Shown in pieces: positions 1-11,186 of a stretch of DNA of 64,000 nucleotides (position 1 is its first letter; each line of letters opens with the position of its first letter). The notes below the pieces were generated by a model that was not told the DNA's origin, searched no databases, and worked only from the letters and a program-made list of their open reading frames with translations. Source of the DNA: Akebia trifoliata (Eukaryota; Streptophyta; Magnoliopsida; Ranunculales; Lardizabalaceae). The position numbers and the translations under genes were made by a program. The stretch spans positions 22,388,586-22,452,585 of the forward strand of contig CM030707.1 of the NCBI GenBank assembly GCA_017979445.1, read 5' to 3'.

Positions 1-1394
1 GGGATAGATAATTTGAATTTTTTCTAAAGGTTTTATTGAAAATATTGGAAACCCAATGATTTAGGACAAGTTTATCCTCAAAAGTTTCCCAAAATCTTAT
101 ACATAGGAGACCTTTCTAAAGTAAAATAAAAGGAGGAATGAGCTCATTTAATGATTTAAAATTCTGTCCAAATTTCTCTCAAACCTCTCTAAGCCTTCTT
201 ATTCTCTCAAAACCTATCTAAAAATCCCTAAATGAACAAACCAAGAAGAAGAAGGAAGAAGGAAGAAAAGAAGAAGATCAATGTAAGGCTAAACCTTCCA
301 ACCTCCCCCTTTTAATCATCCTCTTTTCACTCTCCCCCCTCCTTTTATTTTCAAGCACTTTTCTTATTTAACTTACTTGCTTCTTAATGCAGTTTTTTAA
401 ATTTCTAATTTAGAGGCTTGGAAAGAGAGAGTAATCCCCCTTAGAGGTAATCTTTCCCAATAAATTCTCAATAAGATCTTTGAGAGTATTAGATTACGTT
501 GTTTTACTTTCTTTCTTTATTTTCATGCAATTTAAATTCGTAGTGTAGATTTTTGACTTTCTTTATTTTATTTGCACTTTAAGTTTCCTAGAATAATAAT
601 CCTTCTTGTTTTACCTTTTTTGATGTCAATAGAATTAGAGAATAAATTCTCTTTAAAGGTAATATTCACTTGATAAGTCCATCACATGCATACACTTTAC
701 ACATACTCACTTTTAAAATGGCTACAAACAAGAATGTTGGTACCTATAGACCTATATTCAACCTTTAGAACCAACAAAATAATAAAAAAATGAAAAAAAA
801 TCTCATGCATGTAGTCTTGATTCCTATACAGTATGGTTCAAATCATGAGCATTATCAAATGATCAAACTAATAAATAAAGTCTCCCTAAGGAGCACATAA
901 AATTATTTTGAAGCTTTGAGACTTCAAATGATGAGATCCATGTGGGTTTTCTTTAAAATTTCAAGCTCACAAAAAATTTCAACAAGCAAGATTTCTGTTT
1001 TAGTTTGCTAATTAGTTTAAATCTTCAATTTTATAAAACTATACTATAATTCTTTTGCCTTTTAATTTTTTCTATAAGTTTCTTTACTTTCAAAATCAAA
1101 AAAGAGTTTCCTAATCACACCATTTGGTCATCTATTAGTAATCATCTTAGGATGAGAGGGACAAGGTGCCTAACATCTTCATTGTCTCTCAACCGAACCT
1201 CCTTATTGTAGATTTTTAGGTAGATAATTTCCCCTTTCTCTTTTGGATATGTGAATCACTACAAACTAAAAAATAAAATTTTATAAAACATTTTCATGGT
1301 ATCTATTCACACTTTAATTGAATGGTAGCGACTCCTAAATTCATGTAGATGAGCTCAAAATCTCCCCCAAGGTTTCGAAGTCCGCGTATCTATA
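1..1394 (+). repeat. Old gypsy-type LTR, left arm of an inverted pair (5' end outside window)
   Basis: This segment reads like the R-U5 part of a gypsy LTR. It has a degenerate TATA-like stretch near 95, the block GGTGCCTAACATCTTC near 1167, a GCGACTCC block near 1329, and an end at GTATCTATA (about 1394). The same two blocks, similarly spaced, occur in the LTRs of the gypsy elements at 2275 and 58046, so I infer an LTR by analogy. Its inverted partner lies at 1411-2274 and 16763-17250. No coding sequence is visible. The 5' boundary cannot be placed because the window starts inside it. Confidence 0.6.
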
Positions 1395-1410
1395 ATTTAG
1401 ATATGATCTC

Positions 1411-2274
1411 TGTAGATACGTGAGCTTTGGAACCCTTGAAGGTTTGAGCTCATCTACTTGAATTTTAGAATTTTCACCATTCAATTAAGGTGTGAATAAA
1501 TACCATATAGTAATCTTGAAATCAATTTTCCTTGGCTTGTTGTGACTTTCATGTCCAAAAGGATAATGGGAAAGGTCTTCTTAAATATTTTAAGGGAATT
1601 CGATTGAGAGATAAGGAAGGTGTTAAACATCTTGTCCCTCCAATCCCAGATGATTACCATGGATTGATCATAAATGAAATATTTAAAACTATTTTTTGAG
1701 ATTTTAAAGATAGAAGGAATTGTAGAGAGAATTAAGAAAAATAGGCTATTGTTTTATTTTGAAAAATAAACAAATTGAGACAATGAGTAAGTCATTACTA
1801 TAATAAGTGCTTACTAGATTTTTTTATGAGCTTGGGACTTAGATGAAAATCCATATAAATTTCACCATTTGGGGTCTCAAAACTTCAAAACTAGTTTATA
1901 TGCTCCCTTGGAAGGTTTTATTTATTGGTTTGATCCTTGGATGAGGTTCATGACTTGAACTACACCATATAGGAACCAAGATTATATACATGAGATATTA
2001 TTCAATTTTTGGATTGTTTTTGTTGACTTTAAAGATTGGATAGAAGTCTATAAAGACTAACATCTTTACTTGTAGTCTTTTATAAGTGGGTATGTGCAAA
2101 GTATATGCATAAGGTGAACTTAACAAGAGAAGATTGCCTTCAAAGAGAGATTACTCTCTAGCTTTATTACCAATAAGGAAAAAAAGAAAATAAACATCTA
2201 TTTTAAGAAATTAAATTTGTAAGGAAAGTAAATGAAATTTAAAAGCAACTAAACTAGGAATTTAAATTGCTCAT
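1411..2274 (-). repeat. Inverted LTR copy, inner part (continues at 16763)
   Basis: Read on the minus strand, this matches 660-1394 in reverse: for example, the 'group of TTTGGACAT / TTTGGATAT' segment, the GGACAA...GTGCCTAA block and the TGCATA...ACTTTRCACATAC block recur in mirrored order. Only about 16 bp separate the two U5 ends, so two LTRs lie tail to tail. The copy is interrupted at 2274 by insertion of the 14.5-kb gypsy element and resumes at 16763 after the CTCAT target duplication. Confidence 0.6.
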
Positions 2275-4005
2275 TGTAGACACCCGAATTTGAGCGGGCC
2301 CTCGACGCCAAAATACCCAAAAACAAAAATAAAAACCGTATTGGGCCCTCAAAGCCCATACCTTCAAAAGTCTTGTTTTCCTCAAAATAAATGGGCCAAT
2401 CCTATTCACGTGGCCCATGAATCCCAAAACCATCTATTCCACCCAAGCCCAATCATTCTTATTAAATCCAAGTCCATCCTCATTACCATTCAATTCCCTA
2501 TCCAAGCCCACACCCAAACCCAAACTACTTTATCCAACATTAACCCAACCCAATTCCTAACTTAAGCCCAATTCACTACCCAAACCCAATCCAACCTATC
2601 AATCTCATCAAACCAATCACCAACTCAATACAAAAAATGACACATGTCATCACACCCTTCCACCTCCCTCATCTAATCAACCAACTCCATCCCTTCCCTC
2701 CAAAAATCAACTCAACCCATAACCCTACCCTAACCTAACTTATTACCCATTCTCTCATCATCAACCACCAACATCACAACCCATATCCTACATACCCTAA
2801 CCTATTCCCCATTCTCTAACACTATCAACCACCCACATCACAACCCATATCTATCCATCACTCTCCCTTAAAACACTCCCATAAAATCACCTCAACCCAT
2901 ACCTCCCATACTCTTCTCTCTAATCATCCAACCACCATCACCAATCAACTAATCTCTTCATCCCTACATTTGCCACATGTCATCATCCCTTCAATCCTCT
3001 CAAAATCAAATCAATCACAACTCATCTCTCCAAATCAAACACCATACTTCTTCAACCATCTCAACACTCATTCTCCAAACAACTACCTTACACCACCATT
3101 CCTCCCATCAACCATCACTCATCTCACCCCACCAAACACTCTACCCAAATGGATTTGGGTAAGATCCAAACCATTTGGGTTAAAACACAACCCATTTCCC
3201 TCATTACAAAACTACCCTTATTTCTCTATCAAATTTCATACCCTTCTTCTTTCAAACTCATGCCATTATCCCTTATTCTAATTCCCCACCCTATTATACC
3301 CCTAAAATAACCTCCCAACCTCTATAAAAGCCCCTCCATTCTCCCCTCACCACAACTAATGAAAATTTGACAAAAAAAAAACTCTAAAAAAATCACAACT
3401 CACCTCAACTCTCTACTCTTACTCTACTCTCAACACCCAACTCTCAACCTTCTCTCAAACAAATCAAGCAAAGAAAAAGAAGTCAAGGAAAGCCAAAGGA
3501 AGTCAAGGAAGGTCAAGGTGGGTTTGGACAAAAGGAATACCCCCCTCAACTCCCCTCCTCTACTCACCCCTTTTCCCACACATTTGCACACACCACCATG
3601 GGTTAAATCACCAAAGGGCCCCATTTACATAAGGGCGCCCTTAATGATTGAAGTCGACATTGAAAGTCCCTCACACTTGAGGGCACACATCAAATGTTTT
3701 TTTAATTTCATTTTCCTTTTTTTTTAAGTTAAAAAACCGAATCCGAGGTTACCACATTGTGTGGGTGGAGTAGGGTGCCTAACACCTTCCCTACTCCACA
3801 AATGGACCCCCTTACCTTGAATCGAGGTTGGACCATGCACCTTATCCTACGAGAGTCATCAAAAAGTGTCAAAGCGATATGTTTTTTAAAAAAAAATACA
3901 AATTCGGGTGACCATTCACACCCAATTCCGCATTTGAATGGTGGCGACTCCAAAACACCCCATAGTGGAGGGATGTTTTAAAATGTTGAAAATCCCGTGT
4001 CCACA
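2275..4005 (+). repeat. 5' LTR of element 1
   Basis: The repeat starts TGTAGACACC and ends TGTCCACA, and is nearly identical to 15035-16762. Unusually for the window it is C- and A-rich and G-poor on this strand through 2390-3450. It carries a TATA box at 3323 and the GGTGCCTAACACCTTCCC block near 3774, which is shared with the other gypsy LTRs here. Short open frames within it are chance products of the low-stop composition. Confidence 0.92.
3323..3330 (+). promoter_or_regulatory. TATA box of the element 1 5' LTR
   Basis: TATAAAAG is followed by a C-rich stretch, as expected at the U3/R boundary of a plant LTR. The same box occurs at 16080-16087 in the 3' LTR. The transcription start would lie about 30 bp downstream, by analogy only. 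Confidence 0.6.
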
Positions 4006-4008
4006 GCT

Positions 4009-4026
4009 TGGCGACTCCACTGGGGA
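4009..4026 (+). other. Primer-binding site of element 1
   Basis: TGGCGACTCCACTGGGGA begins three bases after the LTR end. It starts TGG, the complement of a tRNA CCA tail, and implies a tRNA whose acceptor stem begins GACTCCA. I think of tRNA-Arg, but I have not verified this. The same site follows the LTR of the element at 58046. Confidence 0.75.
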
Positions 4027-5249
4027 GATAATACTAGTGGGTCCGACCCTCTTTCAATTCGGTCATTATTTTTAAATAAAAAAAAATGTGTTTTCATTTT
4101 CGTATTTGTGTTTACCTTCTAACGTTTTTCATGTCTTTTTTTTTTATTTTTATTTTCATGGGAGAATGCTTGTAATATTTACTTATTTTATGCTTTGTAT
4201 ATGAGTTTTATTTTGTTGGACAAGGGATGTAAGGATGGATACGATTAAAAAAAAAAGGGCACGCACATGCACATGCGATTCATACCCTTATGCATAAGCC
4301 ACCCCCTTCCCATTTAATTTTCTAACCCCGGATGCCGGTACTCTCAAGCCCCCGAGATCGCTATTTTGGGTGGCTGGGAGGAGAACATCCACCCCATTCA
4401 CCAACCTAAGATGTGTGCACTTCGGTGTCCATCAAGGTTTGAAGAATGGGTAGCCGAAAAACCACCTACAAACCGCATGCATCGAAGCATAATTAATAGA
4501 CAAAGGACACTAAGGCTTGCAAAATCAATTCCGTATCCATCCCATGTCCATATGTGATGTAATTTTTTTAAGCCCACGAAGGCAAGTTGTATAGATTTTA
4601 GGATTTCTATTTTGTTCTCGTTCATATGTCCCCCTAGGTAAAAGGGGGAAATCTGTTTTTTTATGCTATCATGTGCATCATCAAAAAAAAAGTGACATTT
4701 TTGTGGTCCAAGCCAAAAAACAGAGGTTATGTGCCTCAAAATCCAGAAAAACATGGCCAAAATGGGATGAGGATAAAAAACAGAGCAAGGTTGGAAGGCC
4801 AGAAAAGGTCTGGTCCGTGCTTGAAGCACGGACTCAAGAAATATTGTTAAGTCCGTGCTTAGAAGACGGACTGGACAAATTTTCTTTGGTCCGTGCATGA
4901 AGAACGGACCAGTGTAAAAAAAAAAAAAAATTTGATGTTCTGGTCCGTACTTGAAGCACGGACTAGCCAAAAAATGCTAGGTCCGTACTTGAAAAATGGA
5001 CCCTGAAAAAAAATATATATATTTTTTTTTGCTCATTTTGTTTCTTATGTCAGTCTTGACAACTTTCCTTCTCGGAGTTTTTTTATTTTGAGTTTTAAAG
5101 CTTCAAAATGATCAAATGAATTACTTTAATGTAAAACTCAGGGCCTACCACTCATAATCGATCCCGCTCCAAACGGACTTTGCCCAACGTGGCTCGCTAT
5201 TGATCTTGGTCATAATCAAACCCGTCCTTCACTGAGTATTCACTTCAAA
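4027..5249 (+). other. Non-coding leader of element 1, with dispersed palindromes
   Basis: Stop-rich sequence holds no recognisable gag. Positions 4812-5002 carry five imperfect copies of a palindrome with arms GTCCGTGC and GCACGGAC around TTGAA (near 4812, 4851, 4890, 4941 and 4980), separated by short spacers. Four related copies lie at 14511-14650 near the other end of the internal region. The open frame on the minus strand at 4970-4398 has no family resemblance and I do not call it a gene. Confidence 0.6.
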
Positions 5250-6060
5250 GTGGGTCCACGACCTAGATCCATTTTGTTTGGGCCCACGACCCAGATCCAA
5301 CCAAACTGGGTCCACGACCCAGATCCATGTCCAACTGGGTCCACCACCCAGACCCATTTCAAACTGGGTCCACGACCCAGATCCAACCAAACTGGGTCCA
5401 CGACCCAGATCCGTATCAAACTGGGTCCACAACCCAGATCCATTTCAAACTGGGTCCACGACCCAGATCCGCATCAAACCGGGTCCACGACCCAGATCCA
5501 ACCAAACTGGGTCCACGACCCAGATCCATGTCCAACTGGGTCCACCACCCAGACCCATTTCAAACTGGGTCCACGACCCATTTCAAACTGGGTCAACGAC
5601 CCAGATCCAACCAAACTGGGTCCACGACCCAGATCCATATCAAACTGGGTCCACAACCCAGATCCATTTCAAACTGGGTCCACGACCCAGATCCGCATCA
5701 AACCGGGTCCCCGACCCCGATCCATTTCCAACTGGGTTCTCAACCCAGATCCATGTCCAACTGGATCCACGACCCAGATCCGTTTCCAACTGGGTCCCCG
5801 ACCCCGATCCATGTCTAATTGGGTCCATGACCCAGATCCATTTCCTACTGGGTCCACGACCCAGATCCAATCAACTGGGTCCACGACCCAGATCCATGTC
5901 AACTGGGTCCCCAACCCAGATCCATTTCCAACTGGGTCCCCGACCCAGATCCAACCAAATTGGGTCCACAACCCAGATCCATGTCAACTGGGCACGACCC
6001 AGATCCAATCCAACTGGGTCCACGACCCAGATCCATTTCAACTAGTTCCGACCCAGATCT
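5250..6060 (+). repeat. Tandem array of about 30 hairpin units (24-27 bp)
   Basis: Each unit contains CTGGGTC-CAC-GACCCAG, a perfect 7-bp inverted repeat with a 3-base loop, followed by AGATCC and a variable linker such as ATTTCAA, AACCAA or ATGTCCA. The arms stay complementary in most units while the linkers vary. Unit lengths are often multiples of three, so long frames stay open on both strands (for example 5250-6188). These are composition artefacts and I do not call them proteins. The array lies in the leader of element 1. Confidence 0.93.
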
Positions 6061-6199
6061 ATTTCAACCAGATCTATGACCCATATCGAATTAACAAAGA
6101 TAACAACCGATCAATCAATTCAGATACATGCAACTTTCTAAACAAAAAAAAAATAAATAAATTAAAAAAAATAAAAAATAAAAAATAAAAATAAAAATT

Positions 6200-6350
6200 T
6201 CGGAAAGTACCAATTGCAGTCCTTGATCAAAGTCGGTGCCTAGAAAGATCTTACCCTGTTGATACGAGGGGGATAGACTACGTCTATTTAGAGAACAAGG
6301 TGATTTAAGAGTGCCATTGTGCGCCGCCTCTTCCTTGGAGATCGGCCTGG
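6200..6350 (+). other. Conserved leader block shared with the third gypsy element
   Basis: The blocks GGTGCCTA, AGATCTTACCC, GATAGACTACGTCTATT and CATTGTGCGCCGCCTCT occur here in the same order and spacing as at 61590-61735 in the leader of the element at 58046, where the flanking sequence is otherwise different. No reading frame explains the conservation. It may be an RNA packaging or structural signal, but that is inference. Confidence 0.65.
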
Positions 6351-6433
6351 CCGACGATAATTTCATAGAACTAAATTGGAGGCTACCACAAACATGGGTT
6401 TTCCCAACTCGATTTATTTCAGAAACTACCATT

Positions 6434-7300
6434 TTAAAATACTTTACCGACTCCGTGTCGATGCCAGCTCCGTGCTGATGAAATTGCTTTTTCAAAACGA
6501 TTTACCGACTCCGTGTCGATGCCAGCTCCGTGCTGATGAAATTTCCTTTCAAAATGTTCTACCGACTCCGTGTCGATGCCAGCTCCGTGCTGATGAAATC
6601 TCTTTTTCAAAATGCTTTACAGGCTCCGTGTCGATGCCAGCTCCGTGCTGATGTAACTTATTTTTCAGAATACTTTACCGACTCCGTGTCGATGCCAGCT
6701 CCGTGCTGATGAAATTGCTTTTTCAAAACAATTTACCGACTCCGTGTCGATGCCAACTCCGTGCTGATGAAATTTCCTTTCCTTTCAAAATGTTTTACCG
6801 ACTCCGTGTCGATGCCAGCTCCGTGCTGATGTAATTTATTTTCAAAATGTTTTACCGACTCCGTGTCGATGCCAGCTCCGTGCTGATGTAATCTCTTTTT
6901 CCAAACTGTTTTCCCGACTCCGTGTCGATGCCAGCTCCGTGCTGATGTAATTTCTTTTCAACTGTTTTACCGACTCCGTGTCGATGCCAGCTCCGTGCTG
7001 ATGTAATTTTCTTTTAAAAACGTTTTACCGACTCCGTGTCGATGCCAGCTCCGTGCTGATGTAATTTCTTTTCAAAATGTTTTACCGACTCCGTGTCGAT
7101 GCCAGCTCTGTGCTGATGTAATCTCTTTTTCCAAACTGTTTTCCCGACTCCGTGTCGATGCCAGCTCCGTGCTGATGTAATTTCTTTTCAACTGTTTTAC
7201 CGACTCCGTGTCGATGCCAGCTCCGTGCTGATGTAATTTCTTTTAAAGTGCTTTACCGACTCCGTGTCGATGCCAGCTTTGGCTGATGTAATTCTTTTTT
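6434..7300 (+). repeat. Tandem array of about 15 units of 54-61 bp with paired mini-hairpins
   Basis: The core of each unit holds two small stem-loops in a row: CGAC-TCCGT-GTCG, then CAGC-TCCGT-GCTG, joined by ATGC. Both have the same five-base loop TCCGT. The spacer between cores is a T-rich stretch such as TTTCTTTTCAAAATG. Copies begin near 6450, 6510, 6567, 6625 and onward to about 7257. The last copy is degenerate. Confidence 0.93.
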
Positions 7301-7736
7301 CTTCCAAACGATCCAGCTCTGCGCTGACGAACCACCAACCAAATCACCCAACACATCACACTCACATCTCATCCGTCCCCTCAGAGATGGGGAGACTCTG
7401 AACAATTGGGAGGAATTCACTCTAACCCTTGAGGCTACCATAGCCTCTAAAAAAAAAACGCCGTTAGGCGACATCAGTTTGCCTGAGGATCATAACAAGC
7501 CCTCGTCCTCGGGTAAAGACTGTTTTGAGGGCTCCTTATCTTTACTAATGCATGATTGTTCTTATTTCAGATGTCCGAAAAATAGTACTCAAAAACCAAA
7601 AAAATAAAAAATTCTTCAAAAATCAAAAAATCAAAAAGTCTTCAAAAAATAAAAAAATCAAAAAATTTTCAAAATCTAAAAAAAAACAGATATATTCCAA
7701 AAACCAAAAAAAGAGTTTTCTCAGAATTTAAGGGGT
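7301..7736 (+). other. Spacer before pol, with possible splice acceptor and A-rich tract
   Basis: There is no gene. A pyrimidine-rich stretch ending TTCTTATTTCAG at 7570 and another ending TTTTCTCAG at 7724 both look like 3' splice sites. Ogre-type Tat elements are known to splice an intron before the RT region, so one of these may be a relic of that. Positions 7580-7720 are runs of CAAAAAATC-like repeats. Confidence 0.4.
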
Positions 7737-10700
7737 TTGTCTCAATCGGATGGACCTTTGGACAGAACAGAATATGAAAATGATGAGTATGACTTCGATC
7801 TCATGGGAATTGAGAAAGAGTCTGAGGACGAAGTGGAATACCCTCCTAAAGAAATCAAGGACCTGTTAGAACGACATGAAAAAGGTGTTCAGCCAAACAT
7901 TGAGGATACAGACTCGGTCAATCTCGGCACTGAAGATGACCCACGTGTTGTGAAAATCGGAGCCTTGTTAACCCCTCAGCAGAAAGAAGAAATGATTGAA
8001 CTGTTGCGTAACTATCAAGATATCTTCGCCTGGTCTTACAAAGATATGCCCGGTTTAGACACGGATCTTGTTGTTCATAAGTTACCAATCGCACCTAGGA
8101 GCAAGCCGATCAAACAAAAGTTGAGAAGACTCAAGCTAGAATGGACATTCAAAGTCAAAGACGAAGTGATGAAACAGTTCCAAGCAGGATTTCTCGCGGT
8201 CTCCACGTACCCCGAATGGCTAGCCAACGTCGTTCCGGTACCAAAGAAGGACGGGAAAGTACGAATGTGTGTCGACTATCGGGATTTGAACAAAGCCAGT
8301 CCTAAGGACGATTTTCCATTACCTCACATCGACACTCTAGTCGATAGCACAGCGGGGCATGGTATGTTCTCATTCATGGATGGTTTCTCCGGATATAATC
8401 AGATAAAAATGGTAGAAGAAGACTAAGAGAAGACAGCATTCATTACACCCTGGGGTACTTTTCATTACAAAGTCATGCCATTCGGGCTTAAAAATGCAGG
8501 GGCAACCTATCAACGTGCAATGACAACTTTATTCCACGATATGATCCACAAAGAAATGGAGGTCTACGTAGATGATATGATCGCTAAATCAGGCATAGAA
8601 GAAGATCATTTGATAAATCTCAAGAAACTGTTCGACAGGCTAAGAAAGTACAGCTTAAGGCTCAACCCAGCAAAATGTGTATTCGGGGCAACATCAGGCA
8701 AACTGCTAGGCTTCATCGTCAGTAGAAGAGGCATTGAGATAGACCCAGCAAAGACCAAGTACATTCTCGAAATGAAAGCACCGGTATCAGAAAAAGACGT
8801 TCGAGCATTTCTGGGTAGAATACAGTATATCAGCAGATTCATTGCACAACTCACGCCAATTTGCGAACCAGTATTTAAGCTACTCAAAAAAGATATGCCG
8901 AAAGCATGGAACGAAGACTGTCAAGAAGCCTTCGACAAGATAAAGAAGTATTTGCTCAATCCACCAGTCTTGGTTCCTCCTACGCCAGGACGACCTCTAC
9001 TGATGTACATCTCGGTGCAAGAAACTTCTATGGGCTGTGTACTGGGGCAACATGATGAGTCAGGCAGAAAAGAACAAGCCATTTACTATCTCAGCAAAAA
9101 GTTCACTGATTATGAGGCAAAGTATTCGGCACTCGAGAAGACTTGCTGCGCATTGGTCTGGGCATCCCAACGACTACGCCACTATCTCCTCAGCTACTCG
9201 ACCATGCTCATTGCTCGAATGGACCCGCTCAAGTATCTCTTCGAAAAACCAGCACTGACAGGTCGTACTGCAAAATGGCAATTACTACTATCTGAGTTCG
9301 ACATCACCTATGTCACTCAAAAGGCCATCAAAGGGCAAGCCATTGTCGACCATTTAGCTGAGCATTCATTGCCTGATTACGAACCATTGAAGACAAACTT
9401 TCCTGACGAAGCCATATTGCTCACTGAGAATGAGGACGATGATGAAGAACCAGGTTGGAAAATGTATTTCGACGGAGCAGCAAATCAAAAAGGAAACGGA
9501 ATAGGGGCAGTCTTGATCAAACCAGATGGGTCTCACGTGCCAATTGCAATTAGACTAAAGTTCCAATGTTCTAACAATGAGGCTGAATACGAAGCGTGCA
9601 TAGCAGGGTTGAAAGCGGCACTGGATCTCGAGGTAGATGAGATCGATGTTTTCGGAGATTCAAGCCTGGTAGTCTATCAGACGACTGAAGAATGGAAGAC
9701 TCGAGAGCCGAGATTGATCCCTTACGATGAGTATCTAGAGGAACTAAGCTCATGCTTCGATAGAATCTCATTCACTTATATGCCGAGAGCTAAGAATCAA
9801 TTTGCTGATGCACTAGCAACGCTCGCTTCTATGATCAGTATCTCAGAGGACTTAGTCATTGACCCTATTGAGATTGGACTTCAAGATGAGCCAGCTTACT
9901 GCCTACCCGTCGAAGTTGAAGAATCTGAAGAAAAGCCATGGTATTCAGACATCAAAGCCTATCTCGAAGACCGAACTCTCCCATCAGACGCAACGTCTAA
10001 TGATCGAAGGACTATTCAGAAGCTAGCAGGCCAATTCTTCCTAAGCAATGGCATTCTGTACAAGAAATCACATCATGAAGTCCTACTCCGATGTGTGGCA
10101 GAAATAGAAGCAAAACGACTGATCGAAACCGTACATGGTGGAGTCTGCGGACCTCACATGAATGGTCACATGCTTGCTAAGAAGATCATGAGAATGAGAT
10201 ATTACTGGACAACAATGGAAAGTGATTGCTATCAACATGTCCGTAAATGCCATCTCTGCCAGATTTATGCCAATAAGATCAACGCGCCACCTTCAGAGTT
10301 GCACAATATGACTACTCCTTGGCCCTTCTCACTCTGGGGCATGGACGTTATTGGACAGATTTCGCCAAAAGCTTCAAATGGGCACCGCTTCATCCTAGTC
10401 GCTATCGATTACTTTACGAAATGGGTAGAAGCAGCTTCTTATGCAAATGTCACCAAAAGCACTGTTCTGAAGTTTGTTAAGAACAATATCATCTGCAGAT
10501 ACGGACTCCCTAGTGGTTTGGTAACCGACAACGCCAAGAATTTCAAGAATAGAGACATGATCAAAATGTGCAAAGACTTCCAGATCACTCATCACAACTC
10601 TGTACCTTATAGGCCCAAAATGAACGGAGCAGTTGAAGCCGCCAACAAGAATATCAAAAGAATTATCGAGAAGATGGCAGTCACTTACAAGGATTGGCAC

Positions 10701-11186
10701 GACATGTTGTCTTTCGCCCTTCACGCTTATCGGACTTCATTTCGAACCTCATCTGGGGCAACTCCGTATTCATTGGTATATGGAATGGAAGCAGTCCTAC
10801 CCGTCGAGGTTGAGATTCCCTCCCTCCGGATCTTAAAAGAAGCAGAGTTGGATGAAACAGAATGGATTCAAACCCGATTTGATCAACTAAATCTGATTGA
10901 AGAAAAGCGCCTTGCAGTCATTTGCCACAGATAGATTTATCAGAAACGAATAGCTCGAGCCTACAACAAGAAAGTCAAACCTCGGAATTTCTCACCAGGA
11001 GACCTTGTCTTGAAAAAGATCCTACCAATACAAGAAGATGCTAGGGAAAAATTCAGACCAAATTACGAGGGACCATTCATTGTGCAGAAGGTAATGACGG
11101 GAGGAGCTTTGATCCTTACAGAAATGGACGGACAAGTCTTCCCTCAGCCGATCAATGCTGACACCGTTAAAAAGTACTACGCTTGA
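7737..11186 (+). pseudogene. Gypsy pol: RT, RNase H, plant-type RNase H, integrase (element 1)
   Basis: One frame of about 1150 codons encodes the reverse transcriptase and integrase part of a Tat-type polyprotein. It has an acidic linker, then RT with VPKKDGKVRMCVDYRDLNKA and the catalytic YVDD at 8565-8576, then an RT-proximal RNase H. A second plant-type RNase H follows near 9460-9840 (FDGAANQ, NEAEYEA, GDSSLVV, ADALA: the D-E-D-D set). The integrase has an HHCC zinc-binding region near 10135-10260, catalytic D in GMDV and VTDN, and E in AVEAANKN. The frame has stops at 8424-8426, just before the MPFGLKNAG block, and at 10932-10934; each fits a single-base nonsense change, since the frame resumes directly. 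It ends after the conserved NADTVKKYYA tail. No ATG opens it, so it probably depended on a lost upstream gag-protease part or on splicing. Confidence 0.9.

Noticed and set aside
2290..3953. Short frames within the element 1 LTR (repeated at 15004-16489)
   Set aside because: G-poor, C-rich LTR sequence has few stops; no coding signature, and LTRs of this type are non-coding.
4398..4970. 190-codon minus-strand frame in the element 1 leader
   Set aside because: Overlaps the palindrome cluster and A-runs, low-complexity start, no family resemblance.
5250..6188. 312-codon open frame and several others on both strands
   Set aside because: They are translations of the hairpin tandem repeat, whose unit length keeps all frames open; no protein family and no start context.
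6434..7300. CRISPR-like appearance of regular repeats with spacers
   Set aside because: Spacers are related T-rich sequences, there are no cas genes, and the context is a plant retrotransposon leader.
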